The notes under the pieces were generated by a model, which was given only the letters and a program-made list of their open reading frames with translations, did not search any database and had not been told where the DNA came from. DNA of 64,000 nt from Trichuris trichiura (Eukaryota; Nematoda; Enoplea; Trichinellida; Trichuridae): positions 496,001-560,000 of the forward strand of contig JBAJFE010000032.1 of assembly GCA_037903355.1 (NCBI GenBank). The letters are read 5' to 3'. Positions 25,255 to 36,704 of this stretch are shown here, piece by piece. The first letter of the stretch is position 1. Every line of letters begins with the position of its first letter. The translations under genes and the position numbers were made by a program.

Positions 25255-25442
25255 ACTACTAAAATTTCCGGTTAAAACTTTAATAAATGAAGAGTTGTTT
25301 TTGATTCGTGCACTACTGGCAAGGGTCAAATGATAATAAAGGCTTTATTAATGCGATACTAGTTATAGACCTACTTCATAAATCAGCAGAACTGTCTGTA
25401 GGCACTGACATTAATTTTGAAGACAAGTCCTACCATTCTTTA

Positions 25443-25737
25443 TTCTAAAATTTTTTTGCGGTATTTCCAACCCATTTTGTGAATAACGTTTTACTGCTAA
25501 AACGTTAATACGGAGCTTTCGGGTCTCTCCGTGACCCGTGGTCAATGCCGGGTCAGTCTTCATGGCTTCAAGCCGCTTCATCTGACCAACTTTGGCAGAG
25601 ATTTCAGCCGTTAGCTCTGCCTTGAGCCGTCTGGCCTCGGTCCTACCTAGTCAGTCAGACTATGCAGCGAGCGTCCAACCGACCTTCTGAAATTTTTTGC
25701 GGTTGGAAATACCATGAAAAAAATTTCAGAAGGAAAA
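25443..25737. repeat. Element E with degenerate hammerhead-like core and terminal inverted repeats
   Basis: The ends carry inverted ggtatttccaacc and ggttggaaatacc blocks. The core at 25511-25549 (- strand) keeps the stem CGGGTC/GACCCG and GAAAGCTC, but the CTGANGA block is damaged. The 3' half (ctagtcagtcagac ... cagcgagcgtccaaccgac) is homologous to element F at 62.65-62.93 kb. Confidence 0.7.
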
Positions 25738-26163
25738 ATTAAAAAACACCCGTTAAGAAGAAAAGAAAAGTCCTACCATTCGTAAAATACGATAAGACCT
25801 GGTTGCACAGTCGATGCAGAACACTTCGAAGATTGGTGGACAGTAACTGCGTTACTCAATAACGCAAAATGAAATGATACGAAGACAACGGTGAACACCT
25901 GACCACAGGGGCGCCTAGAGCCTCTAAAGAACAAACGTATCTCAGACTTATCGAATCCTAGAAATAGTTTGTCAGTTCATGAATCCCCGTAAGCCGGTCA
26001 TTCTCAAAGTGACAATGGCAAATTCCAGGGAGGCGATAGGGAGCCGTGAAGGGCTATCGGGATGTTATCGCCTCCGGGACAAGGAGGTATTACAACATTC
26101 CGGGTCAGCGAGTTGCGCAGCATGGTTGAGCAAGAAAAACAGCGGGTCAGACATTTAGAAATA
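25738..26163. other. Intergenic, no feature seen
   Basis: About 420 bases with no open frame of note and no recognisable repeat, ending at the TA target site of the second pogo-like element. Confidence 0.4.
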
Positions 26164-27229
26164 CAGTAAAACCCGCCTAACCTAAACGCGTCGGGGCAGG
26201 GGGTAGTTTTGATTACCGAAAAATTCGGATTATAGAGGAGGCTTACAGTAGGCCACAGAAAAGCAGGTAATGCTATTTTAGATGCATGTTCTTAGCGTCT
26301 ACAGCGTGGTGTCAGTCCCTGCAGGCCATGAATAGCTTAACGAGGGCAGCGAAGTCCGTCTGATCAAGGAAAATGACTGACCAGCCGAAACTAGTTTCCT
26401 AAATTATGTGGACGCAGTACCGCGTAGCGACATGGAAACTGTTCCCATGAACTCATTTTCCCATATTCGTAGTTGCGAGCCGGGTCTGTTGGCTGGTAAA
26501 TAAATTGAGTTAGCGCCCTATCATTGCGTTACATGTGGGAGAACACTTGCGCCAAGAACGAAGGCTTCGATTCACTGAACTGTTTACTGACGTAAGTGAG
26601 TACACGATAGAGGAAAGAGTCCCGTTGGGGAAAACAATGCCTCCTTATATAGGGCATGATGACCCCATTAGTGGGGTGACTGAGTTCACTTTGGCGCGAC
26701 CTTGTCATCGGTGCGCATTTGAGGGACCACATGCCGCGGTCAGTCTCGCCCCGGACGCTGGTCATTGCACCCATTAAGGTGGGACCGCGGTTGGGCCACA
26801 CTGGTGCGAGACTATTCAGAGCGGTCTTCACGCTGTGCGTTTTCGCTCTGTTCCCTGCGGGATTCATCCTCCTGCTGGCACTGCCACATTGCATGAGAAC
26901 AGATTGTAGTTTTATACGACTGAGAAATATCAAGTTTTTGATCCACAATTCTATTTATTTAGGGAAACTCAGGTCTCAAGGTGTCTTGCTGGAATCAACG
27001 TACTGGTCGAGATTAGTTCGGCAGAGCCACGTACGAGCCTAACGTATACCAAAAGGACCGTTGGCAGGTTGTTTACTGCCCTTATAGTCGTTGCCAACAA
27101 GTGACTGCCTGTTTCGCACAGGTAGGTTAGTTAGCTTTAATGTATACGCTCGTTCTATTGTTCTCTTCCACGAGTTCAGATTAGAAAGGGATTCGGATTA
27201 TAGGGGTTCAGATTAGGAAGGTTTTACTA
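26164..27229 (-). mobile_element. pogo/Tigger-like remnant 2, interrupted by an LTR-like repeat
   Basis: The termini CAGTAAAACC and its inverted partner (last base mutated) are flanked by TA. The left end has the cgcgtcggggcaggg block that lies at the right end of remnant 1, so orientation is reversed. The interior has the same blocks as remnant 1 (aggaggcttacagtaggccacag region). An LTR-like repeat at 26534-26888 splits it, leaving about 710 bases of element. No transposase frame remains. Confidence 0.85.
26534..26888. mobile_element. Solo LTR-like repeat, copy 3 (nested)
   Basis: Begins TGTGGGAGAACA and ends CTGCCACA, 355 bases. The flanking pentamers ttaca and ttgca may be a target duplication with one change. 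It lies inside pogo-like remnant 2, so it inserted later than that element. Confidence 0.75.
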
Positions 27230-27549
27230 TAATGTTACAGTGCAAACCAGCGTGAATGCAAAAGTCGGTTGATGACGTAGACATAACTGTTGTACTAAAT
27301 TAGAAAACTGTATGAGTTATGTCGACCTTCACTAAGTATAGCTTGCAATGTTTACCAGGTGTCAGCATTGAGGCAACTTTTTCTACCGGTAGAAATATTA
27401 CGATCGCTTAAGTCCTAAATCATAAGTAAAAACTGTTAGCAGTAAAAACGTTCGCGTTCGAAGAATTACAGTATATTTTAAACCTACTCTTGCAGCAAAC
27501 TCAAAAAACCGCAGTAGATTGTAAAAAACTCTTTGGAAAACGAAATCCT

Positions 27550-27762
27550 ATGAGACTGATTACTGCAATGATCTCTGCTTTATTGCTGTGGGCAGTAAAC
27601 GAACCTGCGACAGCACGAGGCGTACTGAAATTTTCAGAGAGCGGTTTCCATTTCAACCAATTCCTAGCATCGTATTCCTACCTGCAGGATTCTCTTATTT
27701 TAAATTTATTAGCCAGATTTTTCCGGACTCCAGATTCCTTCTTCAACGTGGAATGTGAATGA
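27550..27762 (+). CDS. Candidate first exon of a secreted protein
   Basis: ATG at 27550 opens a signal-peptide-like start: MRLITAMISALLLWAVNEPA with a likely cleavage after ATA. The frame continues for about 70 codons to a stop, with no recognised domain. It may be cut short by an unrecognised splice donor. Hydrophobic starts of this size arise by chance, so support is weak. Confidence 0.25.
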   Translation: MRLITAMISALLLWAVNEPATARGVLKFSESGFHFNQFLASYSYLQDSLILNLLARFFRTPDSFFNVECE

Positions 27763-28127
27763 GTCGTTCAGTTTAGTAAAAAAAAGCTAAAAGCTCCTTC
27801 AGTTTTGCTGTTTTGACTTTTGCCAAGAGGATTTTCAAAAATATTAAAATTCAGTGTAAATAAATTAGCGCTTTTGCCGTTAAATTTTACCATAAGAAAA
27901 AAGACAGAATTTTGATAACTTGCGCGGCGACATATAACATGCTTTTCGTGGCGTACATGATTATCAAAAAATAGAACAACGGTTTACTAAGGGACTTCTA
28001 GGGAAGCGTTTGTGGTTGTTTGCCTTGTCTTTGATATTCTGTTTACTGGTTAGCGTTGGTGAGCACATTGCTTGGTTTTTAATAGGCGCGTACCAACTTT
28101 TCCTCTCTTTTGTTTCGGCAATTGCCT

Positions 28128-28343
28128 TTATTGGCAGCGACAGCGGCGTAGGTGTGCACGAAGTTTAGCTTGAGCGGAATGAACCTTCGATGCGTGCTGA
28201 TTGCTTGGCAATTGCGTACTTTCATTTAATTCTCGTTGTGGCACAGAAACGTTGAAATTACCCTTGGGAATTCGTTCAAGTTTTCCCACTGTACGAAGCG
28301 CAGGCTCTGCGATCGCCATAAACCGCACTTTAAGAATGAGACG
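28128..28343 (-). CDS. Candidate terminal exon with stop overlapping a poly(A) signal
   Basis: Minus-strand frame after an acceptor-like ttcttaaag reads MAIAEPALRTVGKLERIPKG, then a basic tail ending LRRCRCQ and a stop inside AATAAA (28127-28132). No family is recognised and no upstream exon is secure. It lies head-to-head with Tudor gene B. Confidence 0.25.
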   Translation of the reverse strand, partial: RLILKVRFMAIAEPALRTVGKLERIPKGNFNVSVPQRELNESTQLPSNQHASKVHSAQAKLRAHLRRCRCQ

Positions 28344-28688
28344 GATACTACTGAAATATTTAATAAAATGGTAGTAAGCTAACTTTGGAGACATTTCCAT
28401 AAGGGACTGCGTATTTTCCGCGTACCCGAGAGAACAGAGACTTGTTTAAGATAGGAGAAAAGGAGTGTAGTCATTTGTATTATCCGCTGTTTGTTCGCAA
28501 CCGTTCGTTCATTTATTATTCCGCTACTTTTTCCAATGTCGACGTTCTGTTTTTCTGTTCCATTCATTTCTTGTCGATGCCTTCTGATTGTCCGGTTAAG
28601 CATAGTCGCAAGGAATGGAGCTTGAATTTCTTTTTTTGTTATTTGCCGAATGTTCGTATTGTTAAGCAATCTTTGTTCTTATAGAAAC

Positions 28689-30822
28689 ATGTCAACTGAG
28701 CAAACAACTATCATTACTGAAGTTAAGGTGAGTGAAAAGCTTATTGGGTCGGACGATTTTAGCCGTGACCTAAAACGTTAGTTCGGAAGTAATCTGCGCG
28801 GGAGAAAAGTGTATTAACACGTCCACACAGGCTGTATGAACGAAAACGTCAAGGTTTTTCGTGTGGTAGAGGTGTCTCGTGTGTGGAAGCGTACAGTTTT
28901 ATGACTGGAATGTTAGGACATTTGAAAAGGAGCGCGGGAAGTGAGAACGGGGTGCAACTTTTCAAAATTGCACTAGAATTCTTAGCAGCACTGCCCACAT
29001 AGATAAATGGATTGCGTATTTAGTGATCATGGCAAAGAAGAAATTGGTGGAAAGCCAGACGGTCACTATGTGTTTAGGCAAGCTACAAGTTCGTGTACTT
29101 GAAGGGGATCTATGCAGTTCCATTTACGATAACAGCGCCCTTGTTGGCAGTAAGCGAGGCAGAAACCCTATTTCAGTCCCATCTAAGAGCTCGCCAGGTG
29201 GAACGAAGGTTGTGGTTTTAACAATAAAGGGAGTGTTGTTGCCGTAAAACCACTAGCGACGAATAAAAAAGAAAATCAACAGTGCGCTAAAAAGGTCGAT
29301 TAGGAGAGTGTTTTCCATTTGAAAGGTGATGTTTCAAAGGTGGGATATTACGAAAACCTTTCAAGCTAGCTGGAGGCGGCGGTACGTAAAGCCAATTCTT
29401 GCTTTAAGAAGAGGCCGTCTTCCAACCTGAATCAAGAGAAGGAAAAGACATCTAAACGGTTGAAGAGGCGCAATGCAAGGAAGTGCCCTAATGAAAGTTC
29501 CAGTGGTTACGAAAGCCAACGTTCGTCTAATCCGCCCACTAGCGATCATTCTGTTGATGATAGTTTTGTTGAAAATTGGTCCACAGACAAACTGAGCAAC
29601 CGTTCGACCGAAAAGGGAGAAACGAAATCCTCGAAGGAGGAACTTGTCGCAGTAACCGAAATTGTTGACCAAGCAATCATTGCACCCTACAAAAAACAAG
29701 ATGAATTTTTTACTACCGGGTTAGCCGGTATCCAGTTTGAACCAGAGGTAATGCATCAGGTTTACATTGGCAGTTGGTTTTCTCCCCTCGAATTCCACGT
29801 TGTGTTTGCGAAATGTAAACCTCTTTTGGAAGCTTTGGAGGCGAAATTGCAAAGTTGGTACTCAGACTCGAGCGAAGGCATTCCCTTTGAATTGGTAATC
29901 GTTTTGTTACCTTTGCTGCTTTCCTATCGTTCACGGATGCAGTTCAGGTGAAAAAGGGAACACCATGTTGTGCCATGAATCACAAATCCATTTGGAAACG
30001 TGCGATGGTCGAAGGTGGTAGTCGTTGTACGTTTATACGTTTCGTGGATTCAGGCGAAACCAGATACTACGACTGGGATAAAATCAAGTTATTGGACAAG
30101 GCTTTTATGGAATTGCCTCCTCTGGCTATACGTTGTCAAATAATTGGTAAAACGCTTCTCTTTTCTTCGACTATAAATTGCAGCAGCAGTAATATTGTTT
30201 ACATGACTTCATGCAGCTTAGAAAACATTGAAATTTTAACATGTCGTTTGCGCTAGATATGAACATGCTTTTTTTAAGGCTCAGATCGTAATACTTTTTA
30301 TCGTGCAATATTGGATGCCTTTCGTCATGACTGTAAAGCCGGCAAGCGCCGTCAAGTCAAGTTCTGCGATCGTCCAATAGATGGCATACTGTCGGTCAAC
30401 CTTTATAATCTAGATGGATGTGACTTATTCTTAAAGCATTTTGGCGAACTATTTCGCAAGCGGGAGGAGGCTGAGCGCCAAAGAAAAGAGGCTGCGATGA
30501 AGCGTATGGTGAAGGTGGATAGAATAACCGGAAGGGTAAACCGGGAAGCGGATCTCAGCGACGAAGATGTGAGCAGTTTGACATGATAATATTGACTATA
30601 TCCCTTATTGACATTTGAAATGTTGCAGTATTTGTGCAGTGAAGATGAGGATATTTTTATTTTACAAGAAAGTTAGTTTTTCATAACTACGTTATTCTCT
30701 TACCTCAGACTTCCGCACTTTGTTTTCTAGGCGATAAGCAGAGCAAGCTTAGGTTAAATCGTGAAATCTTTGGCTTGAACAAGTTGAGCGTTAACGACGA
30801 AGAATGGCCGAGTTTATCCTAA
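28689..30822 (+). CDS. Tudor-domain protein, paralogue B
   Basis: Exons: 28689-28727 (MSTEQTTIITEVK, candidate), about 29370-29894, 29948-30146, 30279-30568, 30629-30671 and 30731-30822. The exon after 30278 has the same 290-base length as in paralogue A, and both small terminal exons are conserved in phase. Domains as in A: a Ser-rich disordered region, extended-Tudor lead-in FEPEVMHQVYIGSWFSPLEF, Tudor core with FVDSGETRYYDW, helical KREEAERQRKEAA, then acidic YLCSEDEDIF and a C-terminus ending NDEEWPSLS. The region between 28728 and 29370 has stops in all frames, so the first exon must be spliced or the N-terminus starts later. The gene is close to its paralogue in the Tudor part and unalignable in much of the N-terminal part. 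Role is probably RNA/protein granule biology by family, not shown by the sequence. Confidence 0.72.
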
Positions 30823-31782
30823 AAGTTAGCGGTTGGTGACGTTACTGGTATGACTATGTGAGCTATGCATCACCTTTTGCGTCTTAAATATCTAAGTACT
30901 TGCAGCTTTGGGAACTTACAGTTGACATTGAATGCGTAGGTGTAGTTTGCGGTGCTGACAGTTATGAATTGGATTGCTACTGTATATTAAAGCTTGCTGT
31001 GTATTCGAAATTGCTTTCCCGGCATAATGCATTCAGAGTATGCGTGATTGTGCGGGTGTTGGTCAATGCGTATCTGTAGTTGTGCTTTAATAGTTGAGAT
31101 CGGTCCTATTTTTTTTACAGCTACTACTTAAGCCGCAGAGTAAGAATTGGTCGTCGCTTAGGCGTGATTCATATTTTGTCAGTTCATTACAGGTACAAAA
31201 GCGTGCGCGAGACTACTTGTGTTTATTCAAACCGCTCTTTCCTAGATTCTTCAAAAGTGAAATCGTCGTGTATGCGTACATGGTTGAAAATTTGACTTCT
31301 CTTCACGATGTCGATTTTCATTTGTTGTACTTTAGAAGTTAATCGGTTCGGAAGTATAATTCAAAGTTAAAAGCAGATAAAAAAATTACGAACCAACTCA
31401 TTTCGAATGCTTTGCTTCTCCCATGATTTCATGTTTCAATTTCACTAGGAACACTCTTCAGGCAAGCGACCTTAGCCACTTCGTTTTATATGTTGTAGCT
31501 ATTTGTAAGCTCCTTAGAATGCCTGAAGTAGTTGCGTAGCATGTAGTGTAAGAAGGAACGTGCGCACCGGATCAGAACGGTCGGGCGTACGAGAAAAGGA
31601 AGGCACATTGTTGTTCTTAACACGGAGCATCCAGTGCTGGTCGGTCGTGATCAGTCTTTGTTTAGCGCGGCTTGGGAACCACTTATAAGTAAAACCAAGT
31701 GTTGCTCACTGCCACGTTGACCTCGCCCCAATTCCTATTGTTACGGGTACCTGTACAATACCATTCGGAAAATAACACCTCC
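30823..31782. other. Tudor gene B 3' flank
   Basis: No gene recognised. An open frame at 31094-31342 has no domain. No clear poly(A) signal was identified. Confidence 0.4.
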
Positions 31783-31965
31783 TCCATCTCACTGACGACG
31801 GAAGTAGAGCGTTCCGAAAGCTTTGAAATTAAAAGTTGAGTACATTGATACCTGTACAATTTTTCTTAATAACGGCTCATCCATCCGTTGGTAGAGCAGT
31901 TGTTTCGCTCAATTACAGATACCAGCACAGACAAAACAAACGGGAAAAGCCGTAGAAGACCTTAC
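31783..31965 (+). repeat. Solo arm of element B with a hammerhead-like core
   Basis: Homologous to the right arm of element B at 17379-17559. The + strand core 31789-31826 reads CTGACGA, stem CGGAA/TTCCG, GAAAGCTT. The flanking TCA and TGA can pair. The conserved downstream blocks (cttaataacggctcatcc, acceptor-like ttacag) are present. An ATT/TTA microsatellite follows at about 31970-32008. Confidence 0.8.
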
Positions 31966-32324
31966 AACCATATTATTATTATTATTATTACTATTATTAT
32001 TTTTATAGAGCAGACATTGCACAGTTAAGGCTTTTATACTTCGAATTGTGAAAAAGCACTTCTGCTAGACTGATAATTTTCTTTTCGCTGTAAATTCATT
32101 TGCAAATGTTACACCTTGCAATAACATTTTTACTCCTTATTCTTACTGTAGAACAGGGCGGCGCGTCCGGCCCGCAAACTGTTCCCTCTCACCTGCTGAG
32201 GCAACCGTACATGCAAGCGCGATTCAGTGAAATATGATTATGGGAATTTAGTTTTTGAAAAATGCGATAAACTTATTGTAATAAATCCTAGTAATAGCAG
32301 AAATCTTGCGTAACAAGCAGGGAG

Positions 32325-32612
32325 CATCAGGTTGGCTAAGAAGACTACCTCACTGTCGGCTCTCTGTCGACAAACCTATGTCGTTAGTCTTCGGAAGCAA
32401 GCAGTAGGCGGCACTAGTGTCAGCGTAGTATTGTTCTTATCTCGCCTTATCGCTTTGTTCGAGGGGTGACTTAAATGAGCATACATACTTCCAAACAGAG
32501 TAGGTTATGTTTCTCGGTTGAGTATTCTGTACGGCCTGCGAAGGGTCTTATAAACGTCTGAACGGCCTATGGCAGCGAGAAAGGTTCCCCTCTCCTGCTG
32601 TAGAACGTTCAG
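32325..32612. repeat. Dispersed repeat R1, copy 1
   Basis: About 290 bases containing gttagtcttcggaagcaagc and ggttgagtattctgtacggc followed by a gggtcttataaacgtc block. A full inverted sister lies at 38008-38275 and a partial one at 52075-52195. No terminal repeats or coding are seen. Confidence 0.75.
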
Positions 32613-33624
32613 CGTGACTTAAAGTGCACTATTGAGAGCAGCATATTGGCTTCGCATACTGCAGCAGTCTGCAAGCTGTACGTGTTAGTAACTATTAGTA
32701 AATATCTTAGCTCAGTAACTTCTTGTTAATCAACACATCGATTATCCTTTCAGCTTTTCATATTGATTATGGGCAACGCTTTAAGTAATTAACACTGTAG
32801 CCACGGGAATAGTGTTTTACGAAGACAGATTTCATCTTCAAGCAAACCTTTCCCTGAATTTTCAATATAGTTCTTCCATTCATTTTTTAATTTCCTTTTT
32901 AATCCAACGTAGGCGATTGGCCATGCAAAATGCCTTTTTTAAATGTAAATTGCGGATGACTGCCTAAAGTAACTTAGTTCAACAGGCGTTAGTAGAAAAC
33001 AGCGGATTGTGTGAGCACAGCGACTAAATTTTTTCCAAAGTGTTTTCTATTGCTTTCGCATCTTATCCGTTGAATTAATTACGGTCGGTGATCAAACCCA
33101 ATCATTCCCTTCTTATAGCAGTTTGTTTGAGATTTCAAATTAGCCATCAATTGCTTAAGATTGACCAGCAACGCTGCTGCTTGAAAGTTATTAACTGGAC
33201 TAACGGTGGTGCGCCTAACGCATGATGAAAATGGTTTGACGTTGTAGCAGACGCTAGGCATGCATTTTGGCTTTTGCTTTGGTGGAAAGTTGGCTCTTTC
33301 CGTTTTTATGCGAAATGTGCCTAAAGAATTTATCAGGCACCAAATGAAGCTATGAACTTCATATTTAATATATCGTCATGGCAAAGCAATTACTGCAGCC
33401 TGGGGCTATCTTGCACGCACTTCTTATTTGAACAATTAACATTCCTTTATTATAGCAGCATCTCGACCATGTGACTTCATTTGTTGACGTATCTTTATCT
33501 GCAACAACCTTTAGGAACAGAAGGCAACGAAAATAATGTGAGCGGGACGTATAATCTTGAAAACTGGATGCTTCTTAACGGGTTCGAAGATCTTCGTGAT
33601 CCAGCTTCCGTACCGTTTTGCCCT
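32613..33624. other. Intergenic, no feature seen
   Basis: AT-rich interval with one short meaningless open frame (33079-33261, -) and no recognisable repeat. Confidence 0.4.
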
Positions 33625-33905
33625 GCCCGTTGTTGATTTCTGAAATAACCAAAACAAACACCCTGCCAGTGGATGAATGAGCAATTATTAAGGAAAATTC
33701 AGAACAATGTTATTCGTTCAGAGCTTTCGGGACCAACCTCGTCCCGTCTTCAGCGGGACCAATACAGCCATCATCGCTGAAGACCGGACGAGGTTGGTCG
33801 CGAAAGCTCTGAACGAATAACATTGTTCTGAATTTTCCTTAATAATTGCTCATTCATCCATTGGCAGGGTGTTTGTTTTGGTTATTTTAGAAACCAACAA
33901 CGAGC
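33625..33905. repeat. Inverted element C: two 131-base arms with hammerhead-like cores
   Basis: Arms 33625-33755 and 33775-33905 surround a 19-base spacer. The minus-strand core of the left arm (33758-33718) reads CTGAAGA, stem CGGGAC/GTCCCG, GAAAGCTC. The right arm core (33774-33812, +) has stem mismatches. Beyond the core are ttccttaataattgctcatt and ttttag, shared with elements B and D. The right flank continues in an open frame (NEQEKIVRKLHHEAS) that may be a decayed start of a Penelope-like protein. Confidence 0.88.
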
Positions 33906-35455
33906 AAGAAAAAATCGTACGAAAGCTCCATCATGAAGCGAGTTTAATAATTCTTTTCAGCTAGCTTTGTTGTCATTATGCACGACCACTTATTTATTCT
34001 TTGGTCGCGTCAACCATATCTTCTTCAATTGCTGACTCCGCTTAACCGTTTCGACTATTTCAGACGGGCATCAATTCGTAAGAAAAGTAACTCTTGAAGG
34101 ACGTAACAACAGAGCAACTTCCCTAAGGAAGCGAAAAATGTGAAGCTTCGTCATTTCCTTTATTCCTCTGAAAGAATAAATGGTTTCACCTTTTTTATGG
34201 CATAAAACTTGTCGATTAAAAAGAACAAAAAAAGAAGAATAAACAAGGAACGAGTAATCCTTTTTTATCTTTTTTTTTCTGAGTAGCGGGTGCTTTTAGC
34301 GGTTATCGAAGACGTGGTAACTCTTTTCGTAACTGTGGAAAGAGCAAGCGTGTTTAATCACTTCGCAGTCGTGAAAAAAAATTTTTTTGTAAGATATTTT
34401 TGAAAAAAAGAGATTTATAAGATCTTGTCATTTTGCCGAAAATTTTCCAACTATCCCGATGTGCCCTTACCTAAGTCTAAGCCTAACGAAGGGCTTATAT
34501 ATGACTTAAGCTTAAGTAAGAGTAGAACAGGATGGTCGGCACGCTTTCTAGTAAGCGCCTGGCAGCATGACTGCATGCCTGGCATAAAAGTACCTGCGTT
34601 TTTCAAACGATGGGGCGACTAGGCAACATCATCCCTTTCCTCACCAACAAATTAATTTTTTGCCATATGGAAGAAAACTTATTCATTACCAGTAATTCTG
34701 GTGGCCAATAAATAAGCCTCTGATTTCTTAAATATCAATAGTTTTATCCAAAGCGTAAAACTAAAGTTGCTTCTTTGCAGAGATAATGCACTCTCAACGG
34801 CAAATCAGCTAGCCGCTTGACAACTATCATTTTCTTTTTGTCCATATTTGGGCTATGACTTGTACCTAAGTATGAAAACTGTTTTCCTGGCAACGAACAA
34901 ATGTTTTACGTTCCCGCTTCAGTTTTTGATGTAATCGTGAATGGTCAAAATTGCATAGGTACTGTATGGGCAAGAAGCGGCAGTGGTGAACGAGGACCGC
35001 GAGTTTAAAGAATACTTATATTTTAAAGAAATTAATCACTGGCTAACTTGTTAGGACCAAAAATGAAAATAAAAGAGAACAACAAACAATTCTTATTCTG
35101 GTTCTTCTTGTATTTTCGGTCTTCATTTTTGGGATCATGAAAATTTTTTCTTTGGAAGATCATCTCATTTTGCTGCACCCTTTGGAACTGGTACGAATTT
35201 CGTCCCTTATGTGGTAAGAAGCTTTTCTGCGTATTGGAAAGCGGCTACCCGTGCAATCCTTTCTTCATGTCAAGAGACCAAAACTCCTTGAGACTAAGTG
35301 GGCTTACCTGCACGTCATTAACACAGATGTCATCGCTGCCACTTCTGGTGCAGTTGTCTTTTACATAGAGAACCCCTTCAATTTTAGGAGAGTAATGGTG
35401 ATCCTCCTTACGTTAAACCTACTGCGTAAGGAATCAGAACTGCTCTGTCAAAATA
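33906..35455. other. Intergenic with one hairpin repeat
   Basis: No gene recognised. Copy 3 of hairpin repeat family H is at about 34445-34560. Poly(T) and poly(A) rich stretches are around 34260-34410. Confidence 0.4.
34445..34560. repeat. Short hairpin repeat family H, copy 3
   Basis: Contains cccttacctaagtctaagcc, then gacttaagcttaag, then gtagaacaggatggtcggca. It matches the layout of the other three copies. Confidence 0.5.
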
Positions 35456-35867
35456 CAGTGGAACTCCTTTAATCCGAACGCGTCAGGGCGGAGGGTAATT
35501 CGCATTACGGAAAAATCCGGTTTATGGAGGACGCTTACAGTAGGCCACAGAGAAGCAGGTATACAATTTTCGCAATGCAATGATCCATATTTCTGTTTAT
35601 TTGGGAATGTCTAAGGTCTCGAGGTGCATTGCTGCAATCATCTTCTTGGTCGAGATTGGTTCAGCAGAGCCGTGGTTGGTCTGCGTCTATGCTAATGTAT
35701 GCTGAAAGGACTGTTGGCTAGTTGCTTGCTGCCCTTATAACCGTTGCCGCCAAGTGACTGTCAGTTTCACACAGGTAGTCCAGTCATATTTAATGTATAC
35801 GGTCGCTCTATTGTTCTCTTCCACGAGTCCAGATTAGAGAAGGATCCGGATAAAGAAGGTTTCACTG
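35456..35867 (-). mobile_element. pogo/Tigger-like deletion derivative 3
   Basis: 412 bases, TA-flanked, ends CAGTGGAACTCC and its inverted partner ggtttcactg. It holds the cgcgtcagggcggagggtaa and cttacagtaggccacag blocks of the larger elements, with the middle deleted. Confidence 0.85.
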
Positions 35868-36357
35868 TAATACGTGTTCATCAACCGCAGACTCCTGTAA
35901 AATCTTTTCCATCGCGAAGACATAGTCAAGCGGTTGTGAACTGACTCCGTAGTTTGTTCTTTGTAAACATCTAAACGCTATCTGTCGTTTTCCTATCGTG
36001 TTGAACCATGCAAGTGCGCTGACAATTGATAAGACGATCTTGGCTATTTCCAAAAGAACTGTGGATGGCAGTGCACTCAGATTTAATCTTAAAGGTTATT
36101 CCTGAGCACTGCCGAGTCATCCAGTGTCGCGGTTCTTGCAGTCTAGAGCTAACTTCGCAATTTGGGCGCCGTATATTTTTTTCGTCCACCAGACTTCCTT
36201 GGAGAGGTAAAAGCATTTTAGTACGTTATGTCACTAAAGCAGAGTTGTTCAGTTTTGGTAGATACAGTTATCAATAACGTATCACAACCGGTTCGCTCAC
36301 ATTATATCCACGATGGCTGAGCAGAGAAAGTAAAATGAGTAAGCAAGTTCATCTATA

Positions 36358-36429
36358 GGTTCCATGGTGTAACGGTTAGCACACTGGACTCTGAATCCAG
36401 CGATCCGAGTTCAAATCTCGGTGGAACCT
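36358..36429 (+). tRNA. tRNA-Gln (anticodon CTG)
   Basis: A 72-nt cloverleaf: GGTTCCATGGTGTAACGG, anticodon loop CTCTGAA (CTG), T arm CCGAGTTCAAATCTCGG. A TTTT run lies about 13 bases downstream. Confidence 0.95.
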
Positions 36430-36704
36430 GGATAAGCATGCGTTTTAGGAAAAACTGGATAAGTCAGTAATTTGTTTTAAGGCGCTAAGCGTGTTGCTTA
36501 ACAAGAGGAAAGTCGTGCTGAGAATATCTATATGTATCTACGAATACTTCACAGATAAGAGCAATTCTATTTCCGCTGTAGCTGAGCATTAACAAACAAC
36601 TTCATTACTATATAAGTAGGAGGAGTCATGTTTCAATAAAAACTAAATTTCACTAATAATTTAATCATGATAACAAGGCTTTTTTATCAGCAGGTTGGAG
36701 AGGG

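Larger units (their letters stand above)
27230..28688. other. Interval before Tudor gene B with two weak exon candidates
   Basis: Mostly AT-rich non-coding sequence. Two candidate exons are listed separately (27550-27762 on +, 28128-28343 on -). The 50 bases before 28689 are T-rich and end in an acceptor-like ttcttatag, as in paralogue A. Confidence 0.4.

Noticed and set aside
31970..32010. ATT/TTA microsatellite and other simple repeats (AT run at 6695, G run at 51467)
   Set aside because: Ordinary simple-sequence repeats with no sign of function.
36026..36277. Cysteine-rich frame with a C-x-G-x-C motif (QCRGSC), suggestive of a cystine-knot hormone
   Set aside because: Only one knot motif is present, no signal peptide or further cysteine exons were found before the tRNA at 36358, and the opposite strand is equally open.
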